DNA from: Streptomyces goshikiensis
Lineage (GTDB): Bacteria > Actinomycetota > Actinomycetes > Streptomycetales > Streptomycetaceae
Assembly: GCF_014650555.1 (NCBI RefSeq)
Contig: NZ_BMVE01000010.1
Location: forward strand, 1 to 64,000
Reading direction: 5' to 3'
Length of the DNA stretch: 64,000 nucleotides
Below, piece after piece: positions 37,801-45,081 of this stretch. The translations under genes were made by a program, and so were the position numbers. Each line of letters opens with the position of its first letter. Within the stretch, counting starts at the first letter, position 1. The notes beneath the pieces were generated by a model. The model was given only the letters and a program-made list of their open reading frames with translations, searched no databases and was not told where the DNA came from.

Positions 37801-38342
37801 CGATCGGTGACCCGCTGGAGTTCCGCGCCCTGCGCACCGTCTTCGACGAGGACCGCGACGCCCGGGCCGGGCAGTGCCTGTTCGGCTCGGTCAAGACCAA
37901 CGTCGGCCACCTGCTGCACGCCGCCGGCGCGGTCGGTCTGCTCAAGGCGCTGCTGGCGGTGCAGCACGGCATCGTGCCGCCGACGCTGCACTGCGAAGAG
38001 CCCAACCCCCGGCTGAAGCTGGAGGATTCCCCGTTCGCGCTGGCCACCGAGGTACGGGAGTGGCCGCTCCCGGGACTGCCCCGGGTGGCCGGGGTCAGCT
38101 CGTTCGGCTTCGGCGGCACCAACGCCCACGTCGTGGTGGCGCAGGCACCGGCGGAGCGGCTCGCGGCCGCCGGCCCGCGCCGCAGGAGCCGGCCGCCCAT
38201 CGCCTTCGAGCGGCGCCGGCTGTGGCTGGAGCGGCCCGCACCGCAGCAGCCGCAGCAGCCGCAGCCGGCTCCGGTCGCGGCCGAGGCGGCCACGCCGCCC
38301 GCTGCCGCGCCGCGCTCGCCGCTGCGCCTCGCCTTCACGTGA
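31872..38342 (+). CDS. Trans-AT polyketide synthase A: (KS flank)-ACP-KS-KR-ACP-KS
   Basis: 2156 residues from GTG 31872, 62 bp after the AT gene. Residues 1-145 look like the C-terminal flank of a ketosynthase (DIAFTSQTGRV, ALPSYPFED) although no KS precedes them. ACP 165-240 has Ser198 (GLSSF). KS 286-710 has Cys450 in a rare MCSAS context plus both His (EAHGAGT, NIGHAEA). KR is 883-1330 (LLTGATRGIGS, SSLAAV, EYAAAN) without the LDD-type Asp, hence A-type-like. A Gly-Ser-Ala-Pro repeat follows at 1368-1449. ACP 1474-1553 has Ser1510 (GVESV). KS 1673-2100 has Cys1837 (DSACSSS) and ends the protein. No AT domain is present. The terminal KS probably works with the DH at the start of PKS B. Confidence 0.92.
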   Translation: MSVVHSEQVQMVLLSAADDERLVRLARLYHDFLVDAGDGPQAPGLADIAFTSQTGRVPLGHRLAVLCRTSAELRAALDDVAHARPSAAVRTSVVHVPAAQGGAPTVPGDPQEALAAWLAGQDVAWRRLWPTPARRVALPSYPFEDTPPPPPAAPAPDPAAAPDGWAVDYLCRVFAETAGLELAEVLPHAALEELGLSSFLITRLNTRLERDLGERDRTLFFRHGTLAAVAAVLATRHTAPEPAVSEAAAEAAMARGPATAPAEAAAVPASRAGSAGSRSVRPRRGGGEPLAVVGIAGRFPGAASLAEFWEVLRTGATTVGPVPADRLRPGWPASLMHGGYLADVDRFDPLLFGISPRHAELMDPQERLCLETVWEALDDAGYPARRLRAAHASRVGVYVGSMYNEYPYFGVEQSRLGAPADSGSTVAGIANRVSYAFDLRGPSMTVDTMCSASLVALHLAARALRAGECEAAVVAATNLSLHPNKFRQIERLGGASSDHLCRSFGKGGDGMVPAEAVCALILKPLSAAEAAGDRVHAVVSGTAVLNAGRTNGWIVPSPTAQAEVVGQALADAGLAPGDIGYLEAHGAGTALGDPIEADGLHRIFGPDRTGSATLPIGSVKSNIGHAEASAGLAGIAKVVLQFAHRTLVPSLHADELNPDIDWANSPLRVQRSAQPWTPPDGAPRRAGVSSFGAGGTLAHVVLEEPPAHLAPDAPRPATPAAPAPVPVLLSAYDKDRLREVVSRLLDHLSEHPHTDLADLAFTLAEGRHHLRERAAAVVSGTDELAGLLSRHLDGDPTALLHGRAPSGREPDAPPLTGDPAELARQWVTGRPVATAPSAGRPPRVLPLPAYPFARTRCWLPEPAAAPGPAAPLPAPPSGTPGELPLYRKTWHEAGPVTAAPGRPAGSLLCLYGAAGRDLARALVAELGADRVHLIREDSGDGEAHGVLTGGSGAELADRALAAHPDLAGVVDLTDLGRAPGTAGPWTVRLALLQRLTATGAARRAGGRAPLHVLHATRGRRAVQGAPGHDAGARMAGFVRFLGAETGHLTGVTLDLDDRVGDPRTEAAELLSALPGNAYGEAVHRAGRRYLPALTPLTGAPPPAPRLDHFGAYLLTGATRGIGSRVARHLVERGARHLALLGARSLPPAERWDAPDLSAEARAAVASVRALEGAGARVHVHRGSLLDRAGLEEFLQGVREDSGPVRGAVHCAAVTPAVGSFAGRDTADVRRVLEPKADALEVLYQLCLPDRPDFLVAFSSLAAVVPPVAAGVLEYAAANSFVDDFTEQLAQVTPWVHSVAWPMWRDSGARRGAGNPGARFGLDSAGDEEALRALDRVIASGTGGPVVALRPLHPDTDPTELLRLPSPAGSAGPAGSAEPAGPAGSAGSAGSAGPAGSAGSAVSAGSAGSAGSAGPAGSAGSAEPAGPAGSAGSAGSAGPAGSAWPAGPAEAPAVPRPPVPPAPPAQPAPAASAAPRRTVPAWLTGIFAGVVGIPAAEFDPLAEFAELGVESVMLGELLDAIEQRVGQALDPALLLEYSTLRTLAVRLREILPPEDPDPAPESAAPAAAADTNGPWPPQEVRDPEPTGAAPAAPPASAPGGPALPPPASVPPALSEPAPPVPLALSEPAPPAFAPSAPVPSAPVPPVPPASGEPAPAASAFAATGPVASASTPDRDAIAVIGMACRLPGAPDVGTFWRNLRAGHLAIGEVPPERWDASRFYRPTAGAGRTVGKWGGFVEGIEEFDDGHFGLTETQARYLDPTIRLFLETTADCLRDAGLEGPELAGRDIGVFAGARGTGYAARGPMRAEVPESDPNFVASHVGQHFDLRGPHLVVDSACSSSLVAIHLACQSLRSGEIEAAVAGGASILLDEEPYLEFSAAGALSPTGRCSAFDRRANGFVPGEGSVVLLLKPLYAALRDGDPVHGVIEGSAVTNDGRTMGLTTPNPAAQAAAVRRALHAAGRAPAEVGMIEAHGTGTAIGDPLEFRALRTVFDEDRDARAGQCLFGSVKTNVGHLLHAAGAVGLLKALLAVQHGIVPPTLHCEEPNPRLKLEDSPFALATEVREWPLPGLPRVAGVSSFGFGGTNAHVVVAQAPAERLAAAGPRRRSRPPIAFERRRLWLERPAPQQPQQPQPAPVAAEAATPPAAAPRSPLRLAFT
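35973..36215 (+). repeat. Imperfect Gly-Ala-Ser-Pro coding repeat in PKS A linker
   Basis: About 240 bp of short imperfect repeats built from units such as GCCGGTTCCGCCGG and GCCTGCCGGGTC, encoding GSAGPAG/GSAGSAG runs of roughly 80 residues between the KR and the following ACP. In reading frame throughout. It is a flexible tether and a likely slippage hot spot. Confidence 0.85.
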
Positions 38343-38449
38343 GCGTCACCGGTTCGCCGCCCGCGGACGGCGGTTTTGGGACATCCCTCGGCCGACGGAC
38401 GCGCCCGGTGTGCGAAGGCATGACAGGGGACCGATTGGCCGGGTATTGT

Positions 38450-38493
38450 CCCGCGCCTGTGCGGGCGTCCTGAAGTCGCTTGCGGTGAAAGGT
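38450..38493 (+). promoter_or_regulatory. Weak candidate cluster promoter before the MFS gene
   Basis: CCCGC-GCCTGT-GCGGG (38450-38465, centre 38457.5) lies 30.5 bp before AAAGGT-CG (38488-38493). Its right half TGTGCG matches the cluster element, but the left half does not fit GCNCA. It sits in the 279-bp gap between PKS A and the MFS gene. Nothing else stands out in that gap. Confidence 0.3.
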
Positions 38494-38621
38494 CGTTGGG
38501 TCGGACCCGCGACCAGACCAGGCCAAGAAGACCATCGAAATGCCGTATGCGGGAACACCGCACGCGCGGACTGGAAAGGGGGACGGGGGACGGCCCCGCG
38601 CGGACCGGACCCTGACTGCCC

Positions 38622-40187
38622 ATGGCAACGTCGTCGGATGCGCAGGCCTCGGCCGAAACCGGGCTGAGCAAGAAACAGATCAATCGCGCCGTGGCCGGCG
38701 TGATGACCGGCCTCTTACTTTCCGCGCTGGACCAGACGGTGGTCAGCACCGCCCTGCCCAGCATCGTCAGCGACGTCGGCGGCCTGGAGAACCTGGCCTG
38801 GGTGATCACGGCCTACCTGCTGACCTCGATGGCCAGCACCCCGGTCTGGGGCAAGGTCTCCGACCAGTTCGGCCGCCGCATCGTCTTCATCGTGGCGACC
38901 AGCGTGTTCATCCTCGGCTCCGTCCTGTGCGGGGTCGCCCAGGAGATCGGCCAGCTGATCGCCGCTCGCGCGGTGCAGGGCCTCGGCGCGGGCGCGCTCT
39001 ACGCCCTCGCGCTGTCGGTGATCGCCGATGTCGTCCCGCTCCGTGAACGGGGCCGCTACCAGGGCATGGTGGCCGGTGTCTTCGGCATCGCCACCCTGGC
39101 CGGGCCGCTCGTCGGCGGTGGTCTGGTGGACGCCATCGGCTGGCGCTGGATCTTCCTGATCAACGTGCCGCTCGGACTGCTCTCGCTGTTCGTCACGGTC
39201 TCCGCCCTGCGCGTGGCCGGGGAACGCCGCCCGCACACGGTGGACTACCTGGGCGCTACCCTCGTGATCGCCGCCACCACCCCGCTGTTGCTGTACTTGA
39301 GCTGGGCCGGTGGCGCCCGCGGCTGGACCGACCCGCTCTCGCTGGGCCTGCTCGCCCTCTCCCTCGTCCTCGGCGTCACCCTCGTCCTCGTCGAGCGGCG
39401 CGCCGCCGAACCCGTGGTGCCGATGACGCTGTTCCGGCTGCGGCTGTTCTCCCTCGGCTCCGTCTACAGCCTGGTGGCGGGCCTGGCGCTGTTCACCGGC
39501 GTGGTCTTCCTGCCCGTGTACTTCCAGGCGGTCAAGGGCATGTCGCCCTTCGTCGCCGGTACCGCCGTCGTCCCGACCATGATCGGTGTCGGCTTCGCCT
39601 CCGTCTACGCGGGCAACCGGATGAGCGCCACCGGGCGCTTCCGGATCTTCCCGGTGCTCGGCGCCGTCCTCCTGGTGGCGACACTGCTCCCGCTGGGCTT
39701 CATCGACGCCGACACCCCGAGCTGGCTGATGATCCTGCTGGGCATGGTCCTCGGGGTGGGCGCGGGCTTCACGCTCCAGCCCATCATCACCGCGGTCCAG
39801 GGCGTCGTGGCCCAGGAGGACATCGGCGCGGCCACCGCGGCCGTCAGCTTCTTCCAGCGCCTCGGCTCGGCCGTCGGCGTGGCGCTCCTCGGTGCCATCC
39901 TCAACAGCCGGTTCGCCTCGCTGCTCGCCGAACGGGGCGGCGCCGCGCTCGGCGTCAACGAGAAGTCGGCGGGCAGCGTCGACACCATCCGGACCCTGGC
40001 CCCGCAGCAGCGCGAGCTGGTCGTCGGGGCGTACGGCGACGCCCTCGCGACCGTGTTCCTGACCGTGGTGCCCTTCGCCGTCTTGGCGGTCGTCCTGAGC
40101 CTCCTCATGCCGGAGACCCAGATCGCCGCCCCCGCCCCCGCGGACAATGCCCCCGAGCCGGAAACGGTTTCCGAAAAAGAGCAGTGA
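38622..40187 (+). CDS. MFS multidrug exporter (DHA2/EmrB-QacA type, 14 TM)
   Basis: 521 residues with about 14 hydrophobic helices. Family signatures are LDQTVVSTALPSI, WGKVSDQFGRR (motif A) and GVFGIATLAGPLVGGGLVD (motif C, drug:proton antiporters). The ATG at 38622 has only a distant GGGGGA. It lies inside the PKS cluster between PKS A and the AT-ER operon, so it is the obvious candidate for product export and self-resistance. Confidence 0.9.
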   Translation: MATSSDAQASAETGLSKKQINRAVAGVMTGLLLSALDQTVVSTALPSIVSDVGGLENLAWVITAYLLTSMASTPVWGKVSDQFGRRIVFIVATSVFILGSVLCGVAQEIGQLIAARAVQGLGAGALYALALSVIADVVPLRERGRYQGMVAGVFGIATLAGPLVGGGLVDAIGWRWIFLINVPLGLLSLFVTVSALRVAGERRPHTVDYLGATLVIAATTPLLLYLSWAGGARGWTDPLSLGLLALSLVLGVTLVLVERRAAEPVVPMTLFRLRLFSLGSVYSLVAGLALFTGVVFLPVYFQAVKGMSPFVAGTAVVPTMIGVGFASVYAGNRMSATGRFRIFPVLGAVLLVATLLPLGFIDADTPSWLMILLGMVLGVGAGFTLQPIITAVQGVVAQEDIGAATAAVSFFQRLGSAVGVALLGAILNSRFASLLAERGGAALGVNEKSAGSVDTIRTLAPQQRELVVGAYGDALATVFLTVVPFAVLAVVLSLLMPETQIAAPAPADNAPEPETVSEKEQ

Positions 40188-40190
40188 CCG

Positions 40191-40235
40191 CTGCGCAATT
40201 GTGCGCGTCGCCGCGATCCCCGCTCCTCTTATGGT
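40191..40235 (+). promoter_or_regulatory. Cluster promoter B: inverted repeat plus -10 (AT-ER operon)
   Basis: CTGCGCAATTGTGCGC (40191-40206) is identical to the element upstream of the HCS gene. Its GCGCA-N4-TGCGC core is centred at 40199.5, 30.5 bp before TATGGT (40230-40235), which is followed by CGG. The GTG start of the next gene is at 40272. Confidence 0.65.
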
Positions 40236-40271
40236 CGGCACAGCAAAAGCCGAAGAGGATCGGAGATCGCG

Positions 40272-41132
40272 GTGAACGAGATTATGAGGCCGGCGAGCCA
40301 CCAGGTCGACAGGCCCGAGAGCCAATTGCTGCACTCGGGTAATGCGGGATTCATCATCTCGCGTTATGCCCATTTCAAGCCGGGGCACGAACAAGAGGGC
40401 CTGAATTTCGTCGGCGAAGTCCTCAAGCACATGAACAAGGCCGACCTCAACGGCATGACGTTCTTCTTCTTCCAGAAGGCCTTCGGCGACCAGGCCAAGC
40501 ACCACTGGTTCATCAACATGAAGAGCCCGCTCGACTACGCCGCCAGCCTGGAGATGGTCGACCACGACGAGACCACCCGGGTCCTCCTGGAGGACGGCGT
40601 GGTCTCCGACGACGGCGGCTTCGGCAGCTGGGGCAGCGCCGTCGAGCAGGGCTCCATCACCGAACACATCCTGGTCCCGCAGCACGGCCTCGACTACAGC
40701 CACGACGAGGAGCACGAGGCGTGGGTGCCGGAGGCCTGGCGGCAGACCGCCGTGCCGCGGGAGGAGCAGCTCAACTCCGCCAACGCCCCGCTGATGGTGC
40801 ACCGCGTCGCCTACGCCCGGTACCCCACCCGCAAGGAGGCGCGGTACTACGCCTTCGCCTGGCAGAACTACGTCAACGAGCACCTGCGGGGCAAGGTCAC
40901 CGCGTACCTGTACGAAGAGACCTTCGGCGCGATGGACCGGCTCCACATGCTGATCCACCTGGCCTCGTACGAGGCGTGGGAGGAACTGCGCAACCTGCCG
41001 CACCGCGACCCGGAGTTCCGCAAGCTGCTGGAGCGGCAGATGATCTCCCCGGAGAAGGGCGGCGGCACCGGCGCCCAGGCGTTCGTGCCCGGGGGAGTCA
41101 CCGACACCCTCCTCGTCCCGCGCCAGCTCTGA
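40272..41132 (+). CDS. Protein of unknown function, internally duplicated (first of a pair)
   Basis: 286 residues from GTG 40272 (GGAGATC upstream). Two halves share a pattern: an opening hydrophobic strand (AGFIISRYAHF / APLMVHRVAYA), a long helix, a strand ending in a phenylalanine- or tyrosine-rich piece (FFFFQKAFGDQ / AYLYEETFGAMDR), then HxxINM or HMLIHLA and a closing LVPQH / LVPRQ. This is compatible with two ferredoxin-like (dimeric alpha/beta-barrel, ABM-like) repeats. A paralogue with the same duplication is encoded at 43560. From memory this may be a Streptomyces DUF family (possibly DUF6039), not verified. It lies 4 bp before the AT-ER gene, so it is probably part of the pathway. 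No function is assigned. Confidence 0.8.
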   Translation: MNEIMRPASHQVDRPESQLLHSGNAGFIISRYAHFKPGHEQEGLNFVGEVLKHMNKADLNGMTFFFFQKAFGDQAKHHWFINMKSPLDYAASLEMVDHDETTRVLLEDGVVSDDGGFGSWGSAVEQGSITEHILVPQHGLDYSHDEEHEAWVPEAWRQTAVPREEQLNSANAPLMVHRVAYARYPTRKEARYYAFAWQNYVNEHLRGKVTAYLYEETFGAMDRLHMLIHLASYEAWEELRNLPHRDPEFRKLLERQMISPEKGGGTGAQAFVPGGVTDTLLVPRQL

Positions 41133-41136
41133 CGCC

Positions 41137-43455
41137 GTGCGCGCGTTGCTCTTCGCCGGGCAGGGCAGCCAGCGCCAGGGCATGGGCGCCGAGGTCCTCG
41201 ACGCCTTTCCCGAGCACTGTGCCCTGGCCGACGACATCCTCGGCCTCTCCGTCCGGGAGCTGTGCCTGCACGGGGGCGACCGGCTCCGGCTGACCCGGTA
41301 CGCCCAGCCCGCCCTGTTCACCGTCCACGCCCTCACGTACCTGGCGGGACGCGAGGAACTGGGGGAGCCCGACGTGGTCGCCGGTCACAGCCTCGGCGAG
41401 TTCAACGCGCTGATGGTGGCGGGCGTCCTGGACTTCGCGGGCGGCCTGCGGCTCGTCGCGGAGCGCGGCAGGCTCATGGGCGAGGCCGACGGCGGCGCGA
41501 TGGCGGCCGTCCTCGGCGCCGGTCTCACCGAGGTGGAGCGGACCCTCGCGGCGTCCGGCCGCACGGACGTGGAGGTCGCCAACGACAACTCGGCGACCCA
41601 GGTGGTGATCTCCGGTACCGCCGCCGGCGTGTCGGCCGTCACCGCGCTGCTGACGGCGGGCGACCCTGCGATCCGCTGCGTGCCGCTGCCGGTCAGCGCC
41701 GCCTTCCACTCCCGTGAGATGGCCCCGGCGGCGCGCCGGTTCGCGGCCGTGCTGGCCGAAACCCCACTGGCGCCGCCCCGGCTGCCGGTGATCTCGAACG
41801 TGACGGCCCGGCCGTACCCGCCTGGCGAGCCGGTGGCCGCGCTGCTGGGCCGCCAGATCCGCTCCCGGGTGCGGTGGACCGAGACCATGGAGCACCTGCT
41901 GGACTCCGGGGTGGACGAGGTGACGGAGATCGGCCGCGGCCGCACGCTCACCGGCTTCTGGCGGGAAGCGGCCGCCTCCCGCCGCACCCCGGCCGCCCCC
42001 GGCCGGGCGGCACCGGCCCCCGCGCCCGCCGTCCCGGCCCCGGTCGCCCCCGCCCCCGCCCCCGCCGTCCCGGCCCCGGCCGTCCCGGCCGCTTCCACGG
42101 CCCCGGCGGTGCCCGCCGTCCCGGCCGGCTCCGGACTCGGGTCGGCGCGGTTCCGCGAGGTCTACCGCAGCCGGTACGCCTACGTCGCCGGATCGATGTT
42201 CCAGGGCATCGCCTCCACCGACCTGGTGGTGCGGATGGCCGGGGCCGGGCTGTTCGGCTTCTTCGGCACCGGAGGACTGCCCCTGTCCGGGATCCGGGCC
42301 GCGCTGGACGACATCGGACGCCGGCTGGCGCCCGGCGCCCCGTACGGGATGAACCTCCTGCACGACATGACCGACAGCGCGGGGGAGCGAGCCACCGTCG
42401 ACCTCTTCCTCCGGTACGGGGTGCGGTACGTGGAAGCCGCCGCCTTCACCCGCGTCACCGCGCCACTGGTGCTGTACCGGGCCAAGGGCGCCCACCGCGA
42501 CCCCGGCGGGCGGCCGGTCGCCGTGAACCAGGTCCTCGCCAAGGTGTCCCGGCCGGAGGTCGCGCGGCAGTTCCTCGCCCCGCCGCCACCCGAACTCCTC
42601 GACCGGCTGCGCGCCGAGGGCGCGCTGACCGCCGAGGAGGCGGCGGCCGCGGCCGCGCTGCCCGTCGCCTCCGACCTCTGCGTGGAGTCCGACTCGGGCG
42701 GCCACACCGACGCAGGCGTCGCGCTCGCGCTGCTCCCCACCTTCGTACGGCTGCGCGACCGCGCCGCCGCCGCGGTGGAGGGGGAACCGGTACGGGTCGG
42801 CGCGGCGGGCGGCATCGGCACCCCGGAGGCGGCGGCCGCCTGCTTCCTGCTCGGCGCGGACTTCGTCCTCACCGGCAGCGTCAACCAGTGCAGCCCGCAG
42901 GCCGGCACCTCGGACGCGGTCAAGGACCTGCTCGCCGGGCTCGACGTCCAGGACGTCACCTACGCCCCCGCCGGCGACCTGTTCGAGCTCGGCTCGCGGG
43001 TCCAGGTGGTGCGCAGGGGCACCCTGTTCCCCGCCCGCGCCAACCAGCTGTACGAGCTCTACCGCAGGCACGCCCGCCTGGAGGACATCGACGCCCGGAC
43101 CCTCGCCACCCTGGAACGCGGCTGCTTCGGCAGACCGCTGGCCGAGGTGTGGGACCGGACCGCGCGGCACTACCGGGACACCGGCCGCCCGGAGATCGTC
43201 CACGACGCCGAGCGGGACCCCAAGCGGCGGATGGCCCTCGTCTTCAAGTGGTACTTCGCCGAGTCCTCCCGGGCGGCGCTGGCCGGCGCCAAGGAGAACT
43301 CCGCCAACTTCCAGGTCCACTGCGGTCCCGCGATGGGCGCCTTCAACCGCCTGGTCGAGGGCACCGCGCTGGAGTCGTGGCGGCGGCGCGACGTCGACGC
43401 CATCGCGGACCTGCTGATGACGGGCGCCGCCGAGGTACTCGCCGCCGCCCGCTGA
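41137..43455 (+). CDS. Fused trans-acting malonyl acyltransferase-enoylreductase (AT-ER)
   Basis: 772 residues. The AT (1-285) has GQGSQ, Ser85 in AGHSLGE, Arg110 in AERGRLM and His191 in AAFHSRE: a full malonyl-type set. An Ala/Pro linker (about 290-335) leads to a PfaD-type FMN enoylreductase (340-770) with FFGTGGLP, SDLCVESDSGGHTD, RVGAAGGIGTPEAAAACFLLGADFVLTGSVNQ and PKRRMALVFKWYF. It loads extender units onto AT-less modules and reduces enoyl groups in trans. Such fusions are typical of trans-AT clusters. It starts 4 bp after the first unknown-pair gene. Confidence 0.93.
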   Translation: MRALLFAGQGSQRQGMGAEVLDAFPEHCALADDILGLSVRELCLHGGDRLRLTRYAQPALFTVHALTYLAGREELGEPDVVAGHSLGEFNALMVAGVLDFAGGLRLVAERGRLMGEADGGAMAAVLGAGLTEVERTLAASGRTDVEVANDNSATQVVISGTAAGVSAVTALLTAGDPAIRCVPLPVSAAFHSREMAPAARRFAAVLAETPLAPPRLPVISNVTARPYPPGEPVAALLGRQIRSRVRWTETMEHLLDSGVDEVTEIGRGRTLTGFWREAAASRRTPAAPGRAAPAPAPAVPAPVAPAPAPAVPAPAVPAASTAPAVPAVPAGSGLGSARFREVYRSRYAYVAGSMFQGIASTDLVVRMAGAGLFGFFGTGGLPLSGIRAALDDIGRRLAPGAPYGMNLLHDMTDSAGERATVDLFLRYGVRYVEAAAFTRVTAPLVLYRAKGAHRDPGGRPVAVNQVLAKVSRPEVARQFLAPPPPELLDRLRAEGALTAEEAAAAAALPVASDLCVESDSGGHTDAGVALALLPTFVRLRDRAAAAVEGEPVRVGAAGGIGTPEAAAACFLLGADFVLTGSVNQCSPQAGTSDAVKDLLAGLDVQDVTYAPAGDLFELGSRVQVVRRGTLFPARANQLYELYRRHARLEDIDARTLATLERGCFGRPLAEVWDRTARHYRDTGRPEIVHDAERDPKRRMALVFKWYFAESSRAALAGAKENSANFQVHCGPAMGAFNRLVEGTALESWRRRDVDAIADLLMTGAAEVLAAAR

Positions 43456-43460
43456 CCCCG

Positions 43461-43490
43461 GCCCGGCTCAGCCCGGCCCGGCTCAGCCCG
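43461..43490 (+). repeat. 15-bp perfect tandem duplication in a gene gap
   Basis: GCCCGGCTCAGCCCG occurs twice back to back between the AT-ER gene and the second unknown-pair gene. It is probably a simple replication-slippage product. Confidence 0.8.
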
Positions 43491-43559
43491 TCCGGCCAAG
43501 CCCTGCCCTGCCCCGCTCTGCCACGTCCCGCCCCGCCCCGAACGAAGGGAAGAACACCC

Positions 43560-44468
43560 ATGGACACCGCCCGGCCCACCGCGACGACCGCCCAGCACCA
43601 GGTGAGCACGCCCCCGGACAAGACCCTCGACACGGCCACGGCCGGGGCCGTGCTGTGGCGCACCGCCCAGATCCGGGCCGGTCACGGCCCCCGCGCCCGG
43701 GCGGCCACCCGCGCCCTCGCCGAGGACTTCAACCAGCAGTACGAGGGCGTGGCCACCGCGCTCAGCTTCGAGGACGGCTTCGGCACCCGGGGGCGGCTGC
43801 ACTGGCTGATCCACCTGCGCTCCCTCCAGGACTACACCGCGCTCACCCAGCGCGGCGCCGACCGGGGGAGCGGCGTCTTCGGGCGCGCCGCCGGGGAGGA
43901 CGACGGCTGGGAGGAGCTGTTCGAGGCGGGCAGCGTGCGGGAGACCGTCCTGCTGCCGCACCGCTGGGGCATCTTCGGCACCGCCACCGAGGCGATGATG
44001 CAGCAGGGGATCGACCCGATCGAGGCCGTGGACGGCCGCAGCCGCTTCCAGCTGCTGCCCGCCGCCGAGCAGACCTCGCTGCCCGTCGAGTCGCTGCTCA
44101 CCAGCGCGTCCGCCGGCCTGCTGATGCACCGTACGGCCCAGGTGCACTACGCGTACCGCGCCGAGGCCCGGGTGCTCGCCCGGACCCTGGCGGAGACGTA
44201 CAACCTCAACGCGAAGGGCCGCACCTCGGTCCTGATGTTCGAGGAGGCGTTCGGGCAGATGGACCGCATCCACTTCTTCATCCACATGGCCGACATCGAG
44301 GCCTACCAGGAGCTGATGGCCCTGGACGCCAGCCCCGACCCGACCGCGCCCCGCGCCTCGTACATCCAGGACTGGATCTCGCCAGAGCGCGGCGGCGGCA
44401 CCTGGGACAAGATCGTCATGCAGGACAGCACGCGGGACGGCCTCCTCGTGCCGCGCACCTTCGGCTGA
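43560..44468 (+). CDS. Protein of unknown function, internally duplicated (second of a pair)
   Basis: 302 residues from ATG 43560 (GAAGGGA upstream). It is paralogous to the 40272 product: both C-terminal halves share EE-x-FG-x-MDR-x-H-x2-IH, ISPE-(K/R)-GGGT and a final LLVPR. Its own N-terminal half repeats the pattern (LSFEDGFGTRGRLHWLIHL, ETVLLPHRWG). The two proteins therefore contain four related domains, likely ferredoxin-like barrels. It is the last gene of the operon, ended by a strong hairpin. The role is unknown; the conserved His of each repeat (RxHxxIH) might be catalytic or ligand-binding. Confidence 0.8.
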   Translation: MDTARPTATTAQHQVSTPPDKTLDTATAGAVLWRTAQIRAGHGPRARAATRALAEDFNQQYEGVATALSFEDGFGTRGRLHWLIHLRSLQDYTALTQRGADRGSGVFGRAAGEDDGWEELFEAGSVRETVLLPHRWGIFGTATEAMMQQGIDPIEAVDGRSRFQLLPAAEQTSLPVESLLTSASAGLLMHRTAQVHYAYRAEARVLARTLAETYNLNAKGRTSVLMFEEAFGQMDRIHFFIHMADIEAYQELMALDASPDPTAPRASYIQDWISPERGGGTWDKIVMQDSTRDGLLVPRTFG

Positions 44469-44482
44469 GCCCGCGAAACGGC

Positions 44483-44531
44483 GACGGCCGTGTCCCCCGC
44501 CCCGCGAACGCGGGCGGGGGACACGGCCGTC
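44483..44531. terminator. Bidirectional terminator
   Basis: A long inverted repeat (about 21-22 bp stem with a one-base bulge, small AAC-containing loop, GTGTCCCCCGC on one arm) lies between the stop of the second unknown-pair gene and the convergent VOC gene. It can terminate both. Confidence 0.85.
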
Positions 44532-44549
44532 AGGCGTGCCGGCCGGCGG

Positions 44550-44915
44550 TCAGCCCGCCATCGTGGTGATGCAGAACGGGTAGCCGGCCGGGTCCAGCAG
44601 GACCGTCCACTTGCCCTCGCCCGGCTGGTACTCCGGCTTCACGGCGCCCAGGTCCACCAGCTCGGCCTCGGCCTTGTCCAGGTCCTCGACGCTGAAGTCG
44701 ATGTGGAGGCGGTGGGCCGCCTCGGGCCAGGCCGGGGGCGCGTATCCGTCGATCTTGACGAAGCCGAGGCGCATGCCGTTCTGTCCGGCCAGATAGGCCG
44801 CCGTGTCACTGCTGAAGATCTTCTGCCACCCGGTCGCCCGGGCGTAGAACTCCGCCAGGGATTCCGGGTCGGGACAACTCACCGTAATGGCTCCGGGCTG
44901 AGCGATCGCTGCCAT
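44550..44915 (-). CDS. VOC/glyoxalase superfamily protein
   Basis: 121 residues, a single VOC-fold domain: AITVSCPDPESLAEFYARATGWQ at the start, RLHIDFSVEDLDKAEAELVDLGA in the middle and LDPAGYPFCITT at the end. ATG 44915 is preceded by GAAAGG. It is convergent with the cluster genes and lacks the shared promoter element in its own orientation, so it may be an insertion unrelated to the pathway. The substrate is unknown. Confidence 0.8.
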   Translation of the reverse strand: MAAIAQPGAITVSCPDPESLAEFYARATGWQKIFSSDTAAYLAGQNGMRLGFVKIDGYAPPAWPEAAHRLHIDFSVEDLDKAEAELVDLGAVKPEYQPGEGKWTVLLDPAGYPFCITTMAG

Positions 44916-45033
44916 GGAAAGAACCTTTCACGCATGTGTTCCTGGAAGGCTGTAAGGGTGCAGCCGCCCGCAGTCTTGCATATCCGCGGCGGGGGCGGGC
45001 CGCCACGATTCGCCGGACAACGGCCTTGCGGCA

Positions 45034-45075
45034 GCACACTATTGAGCATGCACCGCCTTTGCCCGGCCTTACCGT
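45034..45075 (+). promoter_or_regulatory. Cluster promoter E: inverted repeat plus -10 (PIG-L gene, leaderless)
   Basis: GCACA-CTAT-TGAGC (45034-45047, centre 45040.5) lies 29.5 bp before TACCGT (45070-45075), followed by CGG. The expected transcription start, about 7 bp on, falls on the ATG at 45082, predicting a leaderless mRNA. Confidence 0.55.
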
Positions 45076-45081
45076 CGGATC

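Noticed and set aside
31833..38129. Long open minus-strand frame opposite PKS A
   Set aside because: The same codon-bias shadow effect; the translation is Gly/Arg-rich with no domain.
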